Under the pieces are notes generated by a model, which had not been told where the DNA came from, did not search any database, and saw nothing but the letters and a program-made list of their open reading frames with translations. The position numbers were made by a program, and so were the translations under genes. Positions 46,698-59,507 of a stretch of DNA of 64,000 nucleotides are shown here, in pieces. Every line of letters begins with the position of its first letter. The stretch's first letter is position 1. The stretch spans positions 1,560,507-1,624,506 of the forward strand of contig NW_006921539.1 of the NCBI RefSeq assembly GCF_000340215.1. The letters run 5' to 3'. This DNA is from Pseudocercospora fijiensis CIRAD86 (lineage: Eukaryota; Ascomycota; Dothideomycetes; Mycosphaerellales; Mycosphaerellaceae).

Positions 46698-47427
46698 TTG
46701 TTACAAACAAGGTCCGATTAAGAAGGTCTTCTAACCTAAGAGGCGCGAGTTAAGGCTAGTTAAATATAGCGCTAGTGCTAGCCGCTATTTGCCTAACAAC
46801 TTAGAAGACAAGGCTCTATTGAAAGTGTTCAAATTAGCTAATTTAATAGGTAGCAACGAGTCTATACTGTCTATTAGTAATCTATATCCTTACTTCGCTA
46901 CTACTATACCTTCGAAGCTACTACGCCGGAAGAAGGCCGCTCGGTTTAAACTAGTAGATACGTTGCTATTAGACTAACGAGTATTGCTAGAAGATAGCAA
47001 TTAGGCTTAGTTATCTATAAAGGACAAGGGTATAGAAGAAGCTACTTTTAATAGAAGTTGTCGCTATAGCTAGTAGTTGTCCTTCTTCGAGAATAACGAC
47101 TCGCTAATTAGTATAGAAGTGGACGACCGAGCGCTGTCTAATAAGGAAGACTTATTAGACTCGTAGTACTATAGGACCTTATTTCTATTAAGAATAAGGC
47201 TAAAGGACCTTGCCTTACTTGCTAAGGAGATATAGAGGCAACGCACGGCCGAAGACCTTATTAAAGAAGAGTCTAATAGCGACAATAAGGTGTTATATAC
47301 ACAGTCTATAGGTCTTGGCTCTTAGTCGCAGCTATACGAGATAGAAGGGGAGATAGGGTTAGGTTAGGTACTAGATCTATTACTCGAGGAGGATACGGAG
47401 CTGCCGGAAGTGTTAGATAATGATTAA
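46698..47427 (+). pseudogene. Pogo-type transposase, 3' part (acidic C-terminal tail)
   Basis: Continues the transposase frame after the Gypsy element: GPIKKVF and KRRELRLVKYSAS, then about 200 residues increasingly rich in Glu and Asp (DLIKEESNSDNKVL, LDLLLEEDTELPEVL). A 62-residue stop-free stretch lies at 46789-46977. Ends at tandem TAA-TAG near 47425. A tail this long and acidic is not part of the catalytic core; its function is unknown. Confidence 0.65.
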
Positions 47428-47953
47428 TAGGCCTTATAACTACGTTATTTAATGCTTCTTAATATATAGATATACTACTAGAACGAGCTAATCTCTCGTG
47501 TTAGTATAGGAAGTAGAAAGTAGTAGATTTATGCCTACTACGCCCGCTAAAGCCGCATATACCGACTTTCTACGTATCTACTAAACACTAGCTATATTAA
47601 CACTATATAGATATATACGATATACAGTCTCAATCTACTTACTCCGGGCTTTTATATAATATAAAAATCATATATATACGATATATAGTTGTCTTATAAA
47701 TAGGGGGTAAAGGGTCGACTCGGTAGGCTATAAAGCCGACCTAAAAGCGACTTTATACTACTATATAATAATACCCTTACTATATACAATTACAGAACGC
47801 TCTAGCACCGTTAGAATAACCTAGAATCGGGCAGATACTAAGATAACTATATAAAATGACTGCCTGCACGATCTGTAGGCATTTTATAGATAGGTGTTAG
47901 TTCTAGGGCTAGTTTTACAGATAGGTGTGGACTGCTTACGGAGTGAGCGGCGT

Positions 47954-49819
47954 TTGCCTCCAATTCAGCTGCGGATAAGTTGTGATTGCTTATCATTATG
48001 CTTTTACGTTCGACGCCCTTGCTGTTGCTAGTAGATCTAAGGCCCTTGTCGCTCCCTTAGATGCGTAATAGGTACTAGCGCAGTGCGTGCAGGCTCGCTG
48101 GTCTTACGGCCGTTTGCTTCCCTTGCAGAGCCCTGCGAGCTGAACTTGATCAACATTGCAGGAAAGCCTCTATTAGCCTCGTCGCAGGATGCGGAATCTC
48201 ATTTAGTAGAAGTCCTGCACTATAATCTATCGACTCTTGCTTGTCTAGATCGAAGCTCTATTCTACTAAAAAAGAAACTCTACAAATACTACCTCCTTCC
48301 TATACCCTTTATAGTAGCTTAATAAAGAGCCTAAAAATAAATATCGCAACATTTAGTTAGGTCTATCTCTGTAGGTATATATTTCTGTTAAAAGTCATAT
48401 TAGAGTTATATCTAGCTACAATTTAAGTAGGGTAATGTATTTATATAACGAAGACTATATTTTTAAAAATTTAACCACTCGGTGCAAATCTTTGCGATAG
48501 AGAAAAAACAAAGATTGCAAAGTGGTTTCGGACCGGCTTCCTGTACGCAGCTGACACTCTGTCGACAATGCATCGCAACGCAGGCTTGCCGCTACGAAGA
48601 ACCTGGCCTGGAAGGTGAAGTCTTGCCCTTAAGATCGGCGCTCTATTGCTCGCCCGGATCTAGCCTACAGTCTTGCGGCGTCTTGCACTTGATGTCGATC
48701 GAGGAAAGTTCCAGGTTGCTGTCCTGGGCGAGGACCATGTCTGTGAGCCGTCAATTGCCTGATTCGATGAGATTCTGACGGTCAGAAAACAAGGCAGTTG
48801 ATCTGTTTCCAATTGCATAGTTCTATCCTATCTGGTTCAGGCCAAAAATTTTGAACCAAGAGCCTTAAACTTTCTGCCTCAAGCGCAAGGCATGAGGTTA
48901 GAAGAAGGGAACGTAGCGCGCACGCGATAATAATGACGCAGGAGGAAAAAAAAAGAGTGCGGCTGAACGCCAAAGGGTACTGTAGTATATCTAGGCCGAA
49001 AGGAGAAGCAATAAACCAATAATGCAGGAAAAGGGTGGCTTGAAGGAGAGAAGTGGTCGGATAGGAAAATCCGGCAATTGATCTCATTCCAACTGCCGTG
49101 CTGCTCTCTCTCTCGTACAAGGAGAAATGCCATACGAGCTTCCCTTCCCATCAAGCAAGCAAGCAAGCCTCGGCCCTCACAGAATTTTCCAAGCATCCTA
49201 TCGACCGGGCTTCACGTTTGGTTGACTTTCTTCTCCGGTCGTCCCAGCCAGATATGGAAGGGCAGGGCCTTGTGCCACTCATGTCGCTTCCCAGCTCTTT
49301 GAAACGCTAGCAAAGTGCACAAAAGCCGTTGGATCATGGATCTAATGAAGTCACAACCTGTTCTGCCAGATCGGCCACAATTCCTTCCTACACCGGTTCC
49401 CATCTCCGAGCTGGCGCTCCACTTCATCAGGCAGAATCAGACCGCTCCAAAATCCCGAGAATTCCCAGAGCCCGCGTGAGACATTGAGAGCTCGATTATT
49501 GCATCTGCCGGTCTGGTGAAGTAGTGTGCTGCTTCGGAGACAGACCCGACATGTCTGGCCAACTTTGATCGTGCTTTGACGCGTTTCAATTCCCCTCCAT
49601 CTGCACTGTACGTTTGTGGATGGTGTTGGTGAAACTTGTGGCGTTTGCGTGGTCCAATGCTGGAGCTATCGAGTTTGGTTCGACATTGTTGCAGAAGTGC
49701 ATTTATGCGGCATGGTCAGAGCCACGCTTGTCAGGCCTGATGAGTATACGAGCTGGCCACGAGGAGTCGTCGCAGTGAATATCGTTTGGTATTGCTTCAT
49801 GTCCGATCACTGTCATTAC
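47954..49819. other. Intergenic between the transposon island and the Zn2Cys6 gene
   Basis: Up to about 48480 the DNA is AT-rich and partly RIP-like. From 48480 on composition is normal. Several short reading frames exist but none shows a domain, codon bias or introns. A gcaagcaagcaagc run lies at about 49153-49167. The end of this stretch should hold the 3' UTR of the regulator gene. Confidence 0.4.
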
Positions 49820-52122
49820 TCAAGTCCATGGCTGTTCTGGGCTGGTTCCGTGCACCAAGGGGCTGACACTTCCCTCGATAGATTCTGTCCCTACGCTCTT
49901 CAAGTCGTCGGAGAATCCATGCTCGTCGATGTTGAGCGATCGGAATATACCACTCATGTTGCTTATGCCAGTACCCAAGGCGTCGGTGGGTCTCGTAGCT
50001 CTGTATTCAACAAAATCGCGAATCGTGCGGATGCTGGTTGGGTATCCTTCGTCGTTGGGAAGCCACCACCCAGTCACATCCTCCCCCCAGTGCTCGCTCA
50101 TTCGACTGCGGAAGTTGCTTGGGTAGATATAGCTGTGAATATCGATTAGTACTTTGTCGCTGTGCAATGGATGTGAACGTACCCAAGCTGTTCGATGAGT
50201 GCGAACTTCCGCCGGCACCAGGTCATATAGGCAGGGTCCTTTGGAAGAAAGAGTGCCATGATTCCCAAGCTGGCCTGACAGCCCAGAACCGCTGTGTGTT
50301 GACTTGATACGCCATATTGTATCGCTTCAAACATCTTCGCCTTTTTCAGTGCGATGCTAGTCAGCTCCACTCCCGGTTCTCTGCCCATGGCAAGGCTAGT
50401 CTGGTATTTGAACATCAAATCTATGGCCCAGTGATCGATGAGGACGAAGTTCATGGTCGAAAGCTCGCCGGCATACAGGAAATCCGGTTCGCGAAAGTCG
50501 AACAAGTCATCGCTCTGCGGTTCGGGCGCGTCTGGAAAGGACTTGACAAAGCATTTCGAATCAGTGAAGGCATGCTCTAATTCTTCGCCAAAATCCGCGA
50601 ATTGAGTCGACAGCTTTTGTATGCCCGTGACGAAATCCTCGTCGCTTATCGTGTTCTTGGTCTTGCCGGCAAACAGCAGCGCGACATCCGTTGCAAGTAA
50701 CCGTGAAGTAGCAAAGTACTTCTCGAATCGTGCTCCCAGGTCCGTCGGCTTGTCTCGAGTCTGTCGTTCGTAGAATTCTGCAGATGCTGCGAACCACTCA
50801 CGGCTCAGCTGCGTCTCTCCTCCTGCCATGATACCGGCAAAGAGATCGAAACGGATGTACCAGGTAATGATCTTACGCCGTGTTTCGTCCTGCATGATTG
50901 TTTGTGGAGTAAATAGATCTGTCAAAATCGAAGAAGCGGCTTTTTGGTGTCCCAGCAGATTCACCCAGTCTCCTAGAAACTCCTGCCGCATTATCAGCAT
51001 GTCGCACGTACTCATGGCATGCAAGTTCATACCTCGATCGTAGCCAGCTGAAGAATGGATAAGAGTGTGGCTACACTATGCCGCTGCCGTTTCAGCGATT
51101 GTTGAAGGAATGCGATGGACTTGTTGTAGTATGACAGAAACACAGATATGTTGCCATCATCGTGTGCAATAGAGTGATGGTATGCCGCGAAAGCGACGAT
51201 TGCATACAGCAGTGCTGCACTGCCATCGTTCATCGCAATCTCCAGGAACGTCGTTTTGAGAAAGTCACCCCCATCATACTTGAAGGCGTAATGGTGGTGC
51301 GACATATGCTCGTGGTGGAAACGAAGGTAGGTTTGCACTTCTTTTGGTAGACCTGCCCAACGTGGATTTTGAAATATCTCCGATCTCATCGATTGTCTGG
51401 AGCTGTTGCGTTGAGCCTGCGGCCTTCTCGAGGCAGAAGCCATATCTCGTGGCGGAGGGCTTGCGTTAGGTGCCTTTTGAGAATCTGAAGCAGAGGAGGC
51501 AGGTACGCTGTCATTGTCTTCCTCGTCGGGAATGCTCGGGAGAACCTCCTTCTCGTCGAAATCGTCCTCGCTTCCCGAGAGACTTGAAGCACCTGGTGAG
51601 TCCTTCAACCGACTGCTGTTCTTGGATGATTTTGACGTTGTTATGGGTGTCGCTGCGCTGCCTGGATAGGTGCACTCTCGCTTGCCCTTTCGACATCCTG
51701 CGACAGGAGTCAGCGATGATGGAGCGACGCATAAAGAACAATCACGTACTGTCGCATGTCGGATGCGTTTCGTCGCACTACAAAACGCGGGATCAGTCAA
51801 GTGCCTGTTGACATTGCGAAGGCACTCTCACCTTCACTCTCCGTTGTCGACAGGTATAACATCCGCTCCTCGTACGCCGGTGCTTCACATGTTCTGCGCC
51901 TTGCGGTTGCCTTCGCCGAGCTCGTGGTGGTGCTTGAGGTGGAAGCATTGTCCGGTTTGGGTCGTCATAATCCGAGTAACTACCAAGACTTTCCATGGAC
52001 ATAGTTTGGATCTGCTGCAATCTCTGTGGTTGTTGCAGGGCTTCGGGCGGCATCATTGGAGGGTAGGCAGAGGGATAATATGCTCCAAGTGGTGGTATCG
52101 CTGGTGGGTACTGGCCTTCCAT
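49820..52122 (-). CDS. Zn2Cys6 transcription factor with fungal-specific regulatory domain
   Basis: Five exons, 52122-51832, 51777-51750, 51697-51033, 50982-50183, 50132-49820, give 698 residues; introns are 50-54 nt and all join in phase. The binuclear zinc cluster spans Cys88, 91, 98, 105, 108 and 115 with C-x2-C-x6-C-x6-C-x2-C-x6-C spacing, and is split by two introns around a 28-nt exon. A Ser/Asp/Glu-rich linker follows (SGSEDDFDEKEVLPSIPDEED). A helical regulatory domain runs from about residue 215 (LPKEVQTYLRFHHEHMSHHHYAF, HSVATLLSILQLATIE). The N terminus is Pro/Tyr/Gln-rich, a plausible activation segment. Members bind paired CGG triplets in the nucleus. The target pathway cannot be inferred because the neighbours are transposons. 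Confidence 0.92.
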
Positions 52123-54349
52123 ATCGAATAGTGTTTCGCCGGTTCGATGGCAATATATTGGCGTGTATCGAAGTCATTCAGTCCGGCAACGTCCGTTTAG
52201 ATGTCAATTGTCACGTCGTCAACCAAAGTGGAGGCGTTGGCAAGGGTCACGATAAAGCGTCTCGACGAAGGTTGCACGGAAGGCAGCAAATGTCAGCAAG
52301 TCGTGGCGGCAGGCTTCGACGGGGAATTTGTGGAGTCGTTGGTCTTCGATTGTTCGAGCGTGTAGCACTTGCGGCGATGATATGAAACTCGATACACTGA
52401 CATTGGACAGTCGATAGCATGTTCATATGACTAGGCCGTGATCGACGACTACTCGGTAGGGAAGGGCATTCGCCGCCAACCAGTATTCACCCCTTTGCAG
52501 GCCAGAAGATGCAGCTGTTCGCTCGCGTGCAATCAGGGTAACGTGGTGGTAGCAAGGGCGCGGCGGGGCGGGGCGGTACTCAATCGGAGCTTCTGCCTTT
52601 TCGAACAGCATGAACAGATCGACGCCGGGAGTTGTGGGTGAGCATGTGTGCTTGGACTGCGGGTGGACTTGTACGCAGCAACGGTCTCTCACCGCGCAGC
52701 AACTGTCTCATGCATGTTGTTGCTGGATGAGCAGTGCATCTTCTTGGAATGGCCCGCTGATGCACGGAGGACAGTTGGTGCATCCTTCGCTTCGGGAATT
52801 TCTTGTCTCCCAGGCGTGCCGTCCCCGCTCACATGCGTGGAAGCGCGCATGTTTCACGCCTGCGTTAGCATATTTTCTTGCCTAGAAGAGCACCAAGGAA
52901 GAATTGCACTAGGGAATCAGATTGGCAGGCGTAAAAGCCGTATACTGTAGAACGGCCCTTACCGCCATGCCATTCCAAGGACAGCCGCCATGCGAGACAA
53001 TACAATAGCGTTGGGAACGGCATAGCGTAGGGAAGCGTACATTCGGCGTGGTCGTGCTTCGTTCTTCGTTCTTCAGGATATCCGCCACCCAGGAGTTTGC
53101 CGCGCCGCCTATATCTCGGGGTGAGATGATTCCTGCTTGTATGTACCTGTGCCTTGTTTCCTTTCGGTGCCGAGGAGATTCGAATCATGCATCTCACACT
53201 CACACCGGACGCTTGCATGGTCGCTGGAGCAGAGACAACACGCTTGGCCCAGAGCTGAAGCCAGTGGCCATCATATGTACTACTACTGCATCAAGTAACC
53301 GGGAACCCATGTCGTCGGAGGCACGTGGGCTCAAGGATTGCTGCTGCGGGTTACATATGCACATACATATTACCAGCAGCGTCAGGAGGATACGGGATGC
53401 TCTCAGACGGAACGGATACCAGGGATGTACATAGGTATTCCAGAAGACTTGCCTGCCACTGCATGTGCACGACTCCATCGTGTGCCCTACGAGCCGCCGT
53501 GGATGTGGATGCTGTTCACCGTACAAAGGACTGTAGGCTACGGCGCGCAGGAGTCGAAGACGCAATACCGAGCCTCGCGTCGTACCGCACTTTGTCCCAT
53601 GATCGGCACATCCTTTCCTTGGCAGCACATGGCTTCCGCACGCCACAAGCCTGAGAGGAACCTCACATGGCTGGATGGATTGGAAGGAAGAAGCACATGG
53701 TATGCACCTCTCGCTGCGTACATTAATAATTCGCTAGGCAGCTGGCATGATTTTCGCATTCAAACTGGCTAGTGATGAGACAGGAGTGCAGCGACGGCGC
53801 ATCATGCACCGACCTTCACATTCATTGCTGCACACAGCACAGACCAACACTTTATGCGAAAGTGCGAAAGTGCGAACTCGCCAGACAGACAGCAGTGGAG
53901 TCTTGGTATGGCTTGAAAATGATTATCAGCTTTGCTTTGGCCGTCCTCGAATGGCTGCCTTGGCTATCAAGCATCAACAGACCGGTCGTGGAACACACAA
54001 GCTTAATAATTAGTTTCACTCATCATGCCATTTCCATATGCCGCGTTGACGTACGTATGCGCAGACAGAGGTCGGTCAAGCCAAATGCAGAAGTATGCCC
54101 GAACGAAATCTTCACCAAGTTGTCACCACGAATACCAGCTTCCTCCGCCCCGCAGAACACGTCCCGAACTGCGCCCGAGTCGGCGTTCCTGGTAGAAGGC
54201 TAGGAAAGAAGTCTTCACGCAGCCAGCATCACATAAATAACGTTATTACGCAAGGGGTAGAGTCTTAGGAGCTTAAACGGGGGTGTCGTAACAATACGAG
54301 TCCTATAATAACGAGCAACCGGAGGCTTTTATTAAGACACGCATCCCTT
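52123..54349. other. Long upstream region of the Zn2Cys6 gene
   Basis: 2.2 kb with normal composition to about 54230, then RIP-like DNA. Several overlapping frames on both strands reach 90-150 codons, but none shows a family motif, so I call no gene. A control region for the regulator is likely in the first part. Confidence 0.4.
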
Positions 54350-54584
54350 TAAGGCCCTATATACTTCTATAGATTGTAGATTGTAGATTATAGGTTAATA
54401 ACCTGTCGCTATAATCTGTAGATTACGCGGTTATTAAGTAAACGGTTTTATAGTAGATTGTAGGTTATTACGGCTCTATTAGGTTATTAGTCTTAGCTCT
54501 TCTACGGACGTGTCCTATCGCGTTACTAGCACTATAGATTGCCTTGTCTATCTCTTATTTATTTAATTCAAGCTCTTATAATAG

Positions 54585-55577
54585 CTCCGAAGCGTAAACG
54601 TCGTCTAGCGAAGAAGAATAAAGCCTCGGAGGCGACGAAGTATCTAGAGCTTAAGCGCTATACGAATAAGCACCTCTAGTTCTATCTCGACTAGTTAATT
54701 AAAATTAAGGCGAAGTAGACCGATAGTAGAAACTTCTAGTTAAAGGACCTCCGGCCTATTACGGCGATAATAAGTAAGAAGTTTTAGCTCTAGTTTAAAG
54801 ACATAGCTCTTAAGAATAAATAGGCTATAATAAAGCGAGAATAGGGTTTCTAGGTTATCTATTTAACTTATATTAGCGGCTAGAATAGACAGCCTCCTCG
54901 AGGGACTACCGAAGCTAAAGATACTTATAATAAGGCATATCTAGAGTATACTATCTTTCTCGAGTAGGAGCCGGCGTAGAAGATAGAAATAGAGGCGCTC
55001 GTAGGCGTAGATATTACGACAGGTAATAGCGCTAAGACGGCGGCTTCGTTAGCGGAAGATAAGCTAACTAATACGATAGGCAGTTAAGGGTCGGACGAAG
55101 AGGATAAGGACTCGAGCGATAGTAGTAGCGACGGCGGCGAAGAATCTAAGGACAACGATTAGCTAAGCGAGTACGAACGACAAGTAAAGCGCGTAGCGAA
55201 GAAGCAGAAAATAAATAAGAAGAAGTCTCTAAAGGCGAAGGCGGAAGGCAAGCGTATCTACTGCCGCTAGACAGCCGAGGCTACTACTAATAAGGATATT
55301 ATTACGAAGGCGTTTAATCCGCTAAAGGATATACTAGCTAATTTCCTTTACAAGTCTAACGCTAGGTCTTCTATACTAACACTACGAGTTAAGGATCCTT
55401 TAGAGCTAGTATATAAGCGGCTGTTTAATCCGGAAGTGCTAAAGGAGTAGCCGTTTGCTATAAAGAACAATATAGCGAAGGAGGTTAGAAAGGTGCTATA
55501 CCGCGCAAATATTGCTATCTTAATAATACGACCTAAACGGCAAGCGGACTTCGAAGCCTTCTTCGTAGAGCTTTAAA
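54585..55577 (+). pseudogene. Harbinger-associated plus-strand ORF, function unknown
   Basis: A frame broken only by TAG/TAA: PKRKRRLAKKNKASEATKYL near the start, YLTYISG and QPPRGTTEAKDTYNKAYLEY, an acidic run (GSDEEDKDSSDSSSDGGEES) and a basic run (RVAKKQKINKKKSLKAKAEG). The N-terminal basic part could be DNA-binding, as the second protein of PIF/Harbinger elements is often Myb/trihelix-like, but no such domain is evident. Confidence 0.5.
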
Positions 55578-56099
55578 ACGAGGTTAATAGCATACCTCGA
55601 CTATAGGGATAGTATCTAGATATACCTGTATATAGCTAGCCGTCGCCCTTTACCCCTTTGCCTAGTTTAGGGTATCTATAGAGCTAGCGATAGGTTGTTG
55701 TTTATAGAAGAGTTAGTATAGACTAAAGGTTAGAGGTCAAATTTAGCTAATCCGAGTCCGAGTCTAATTTCTTAGTTTAGGAGGTCGGAGAGGTGCGTAC
55801 TTATATATATAGTAACTCTGCATTAGTAATTAATTCGACTTTGTTAGTATTTTATTATATATCGACGAATCGTACGTAACTAGCTTTTATATAAAGTATA
55901 AGTTCTAAACTCTTTATATCCTAAACCCTACCCTGCTAAGACTGTACTAATATAACGTTAACTTACCTCGAGATATCGATATAGAGACGTAGAAAGGCAG
56001 TCTATATACCGTTGCTATAGCTAGAAGGGAAGAAACAGCGGAAACCTTACTAAAAACGCCCCCTATATCCCCTACTAGATAGCCTCCGGTAATAACTAA

Positions 56100-57350
56100 A
56101 CTTTACCCTACTCCTATAGGCGCTAATCGAGCCGTTTCCGCTCTAAATACTCGAGATAGTCCTACTACATTTCCTCCGCTAGTTCATTACGAAACTTAAT
56201 TATTACATCGTCTTTAATACTACCTTATATCTCGTTTACGGACCTATCGGGGTTTCTAATTATACTATTGCTTCTAGTAAGCTTAGGCTCGCTCTCGAGA
56301 GGCTGTCCGCTATAGCTAAGGATAAAGTTATAGAGTACGAAACAGGCTATTAAGATGCGCTTCTAATCGATAAGTTTATAACCTTAGTATAGACCTTAAG
56401 CGACGATTTCGAAGCGCTTCTTAATAATGCTAAATATCCGCTTTATATAGTTACGAAGCTACGCGTAGCGGAGGTTGAATAGCTCTTCCTTTGTCTCTAG
56501 TCGCCGAGAAGAAGCGTACTGCTTACAAAGATAATATCTTATTCTTTAGTATAGTACTAGAAGGCGCTTATCGAGTAGTAAATAGCTACCGTTAGCGAGA
56601 TAATATCGACCTTTAGGTACGCTAAATCTACCGCTCTTAAAGGCGCGACCTAATACCGTTCTATCGTTTATAGAGCCTTTGTAACCGATAAACGCGTATA
56701 AGAACTTACAGTCGAAGTCGTACGCCGCTATTACATTCTACGCGATAAAATTCTTCCTATAACGCTAGGCGCTCTGTTCTTAGTATAGTATTTAAGCGTA
56801 GATATAGGTGCTATTAAGGGCGCCGAGCGCGCCTAAGAAGTACTTAAATAGAGGATCTTTTAGCTTCTCGTAGATCGAGTCCGCCTCTAGTAACGATATA
56901 TATTTATCCGCTATCCTATAGAGCGCTTTGCTAACTCGCTTAATAATTAACTTAAAGGTGCTAAACGAGTGCTAATATTCCTTTCTTAGCTGCCTTATAG
57001 ACAGGTTGTACGCTACGAAGTCTAAGAATATAACTACCTACTTCTCGACCGAGACCTTAATCGCGCTATATAAATCTAAATCGCCGCCTTCCTTTAGCTC
57101 CTATATTAACTTATACAGTACTAGCTATCTAAGACGTATTATATTATAACAATCCTACTCTAGACTATATAGCACTCGAAAGGTCTCCTTTATGCCTTTA
57201 TTTAGCTCTATAAGGGTCTCGGTCTTACTAGATAGCTAGTACTACCGTCTACGCGTATTTCGTTAAAAGAGGGGGATCGAGGCGGCGAGGGTCGCTCCGG
57301 CGATAAGAACGACGACTGCGGCGACTTAGATAGAGTCTATATTAGATATA
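56100..57350 (-). pseudogene. Harbinger DDE_4 transposase remnant
   Basis: Minus-strand blocks in DDE_4 order: KALYRIADKYISL, then FKYFLGALGALNSTYIYA at about 56830 (normally GAIDGTHI), then RYRKNFIA and NVIAAYDFDCKFLYA at about 56740. The first catalytic Asp and its Gly are changed to Asn and Ser, each one G-to-A step. Limits are approximate. Confidence 0.7.
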
Positions 57351-57616
57351 TAATAATAGTTAGAAAGGAGAGCTACTTTAGAAGCGACGAGAAGTCTATT
57401 ATTTAGGGGCTAAAAGCACCTCTCGAGGTGTTTAGCAGGTTATTCGTATATAACTGCCGCAATTAGTATCCCTAATAATCTCTTTACGATAACCTACAAT
57501 CTATAATAGTCGTACGATTAAGAAGTATATAGTATTTAAGAAGCTATAGATTATAGATTATTGCTAATAATCTATAGGAAATAAGCCGATAATCTACAGA
57601 AGTATACAGGGCCTGA

Positions 57617-59507
57617 AAACTCGTAGGCTACGGAATTTAAACCCTTTCGAGTTAGCGCCCGCAGGCTGGCCGTACTGTCTCCGAGCGGTCTGTGAGCTCT
57701 ACGGCGGGCGAAAGTTGCGAGACCCAAGAGGAGCCCCACTTTTCCACCGACCGGGCTGGTAAAGGGATGCTTTTCTCACATCATACAAGAATGGACACCT
57801 GGAGCCTACCGCATTCTAGAACGAAGCGCATCCTTGTCACCGGCCAGAAGATCAAGTCCCAGAAATTTAGAATCAAGTTCCACACCGGGCTTGGGCCATT
57901 GAAAGTAATGATTCGCGGAAGGACAGCATCTGGTCAGACCGGCTCCAGGTTGTCGACAACGTCGGTATATCTCCTGCCGCATGTTCGCGCGGGTGTCTGC
58001 TTAGCCGCGCCTTCGATCGGGCCTGCCTGTTCCGTGGCCAAAAGGCCCTTCGAATGCCTGCTGAAGATTTTGCTCCACAGGCATGAATACAGTAGTCGAT
58101 GTGCCCATCTAATGCTTGCTCTCTGTCCGGTCCAGGTCCCGAACGCGAAGTCGTGCAAGCCTCCTGAACCACAAGGCTCCGTCGGCCCTTGCGCCTGGGC
58201 CCATCAGACCGGTAGCCTGTCAGCACACACGCATTGATCCTAGCAGCATTGTGCCATGATAATGATTGTCCTCTGGGATGCCTTCGCTGCAGAATGCGCC
58301 GGCCCAAGTCGTGGCCTTCGTCTTTGGATGCTATTGAATAGGTAATAATAAGTCACCCCCTTTCCACGGCTGACGCGGCTTGTTCATACCTCTTGGCTTG
58401 GTTTGTGACCCTGGCCCGCCAATATTCTCCAGCAGCTCCGAGTTCTGCTTAGCGCTCATAAGCTGCAACACGAACCCACCACAGAACTCATTTCGGTATC
58501 TGCAACGACGGTACTATGTACACCCTTCGGCGCCGTTGAGCCAGCCTTTCGGCGAGGGATCTGGTCGAAGCTGATGCCCGAGCAGCCCGACATTTCCGTT
58601 CTGTTCACACCTTGAGCAGTGGTTCCGTGCAATGGCGAAGTTCATCCATGCCGAAGACGAACCTTACGATCTCGGAGCAGCTCCCCGAAACTCTCAGATC
58701 TTGACCCGACCCCGACCTTTAGGATAACATCTTCCGAGCACCTTGCTCCTGCACGCCCCGGACTTGCGAGCACTATGTACGAGGCTTATCACATGCTATC
58801 GCCCTGCTCTACGGCCGGGTGTTCGTGCTGAGCGTTCGCTCTTACTCGCTGCCTTCTCATTCTGGAAATAGCGATCGAGATCTTCACGAACGACTCGACA
58901 AGCCGTACTCATTCGGCACGGTATTTCTCCGCAGAGTTGAGCAAGCCGTAACGGCTCAGGCCAGCACCTTTCAACAACACACGAGCCTGTCGAGGTTTCT
59001 GTCATGCCTTCATGCTTTTCACCAAGACCAATAGTGCTGTCAATAGTATGCTGTCGATCTCAGATGCGAATGGCTTGTGATTCGATGCCTCGTCGCTGTC
59101 TCGCGACTCAAGTCGAAGCGGCAATATATATCGAAGTCAACGGTACTAGCGAGCAATAGCTTTGCGTTCCGCTTGACGGTGCACTAAGATCGTAATTCGT
59201 CAGCACCATTAGACGCTGCAGAGTCCGCATCTAGTCTTATGAGTATTTGATATAGGCTATTCATGCACAATGAGGACGGATGTCTGATACTCTGTTGCCA
59301 GTTTTGCTCGGCGAGCAGGGCAGCATAGCATTCGTGAGGACTGTAAGCGAAAAAAGTAGACTGTGGCGCAGACAACGCCACACAGGTTTAAAGTTCTGCT
59401 CCACGTTCGCGAATTTCGATATTAGCTACACATTTTAACAGACACAACTAACACCACGCAGTTCTGGAGACGCAACTGACAAACACAACACCACATCGCA
59501 CGCAAAC
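57617..59507. other. Intergenic between Harbinger and eIF3g
   Basis: 1.9 kb of normal composition after the first 45 bases. Frames of up to 180 codons exist (for example at 57692) but show no family features and overlap others of similar length on the opposite strand. The last few hundred bases should contain the eIF3g promoter. Confidence 0.4.

Larger units (their letters stand above)
32475..47953 (+). mobile_element. Pogo/Fot1-like DNA transposon interrupted by the Gypsy element
   Basis: Terminal inverted repeats of about 75 bp: the left end 32475-32550 (ACGCCGCTTACTTTGTAAGC, then ACCTATCTATAAAA) matches the complement of the right end 47880-47953 (ACGCCGCTCACTCCGTAAGC, then ACCTATCTGTAAAA). 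Differences are mainly transitions. Without the inserted Gypsy and one CTAG copy the element is about 3.28 kb. Its coding frame runs from 32589 to 34501 and continues in the same frame after 46697. Target is expected to be TA; the flanks (gagtta left, ttgcc right) do not show a clean duplication. Confidence 0.82.
54353..57613. mobile_element. PIF/Harbinger DNA transposon, RIP-mutated
   Basis: Inverted repeats GGCCCTATATACTTCTATAG (54353 onward) and, at the right end, the complement of GGCCCTGTATACTTCTGTAG (ending 57613). Flanks are TAA (54350-54352) and TGA (57614-57616), consistent with a 3-bp duplication changed by one transition. Subterminal copies of tagattgtagatta-like words repeat at both ends. 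Two convergent coding regions lie inside. The whole element is TA-rich and poor in CA/TG. Confidence 0.85.

Noticed and set aside
48083..48322. 79-codon frame at the edge of the transposon island
   Set aside because: Starts with GTG, lies in partly RIP-like DNA and matches nothing known.
52423..54203. Several 90-148-codon frames upstream of the Zn2Cys6 gene
   Set aside because: Overlapping on both strands with no recognisable family; more likely chance frames in GC-balanced DNA.
57692..58237. 181-codon plus-strand frame as a gene
   Set aside because: No domain, signal, intron or codon-bias support, and frames of similar length overlap it on the other strand.
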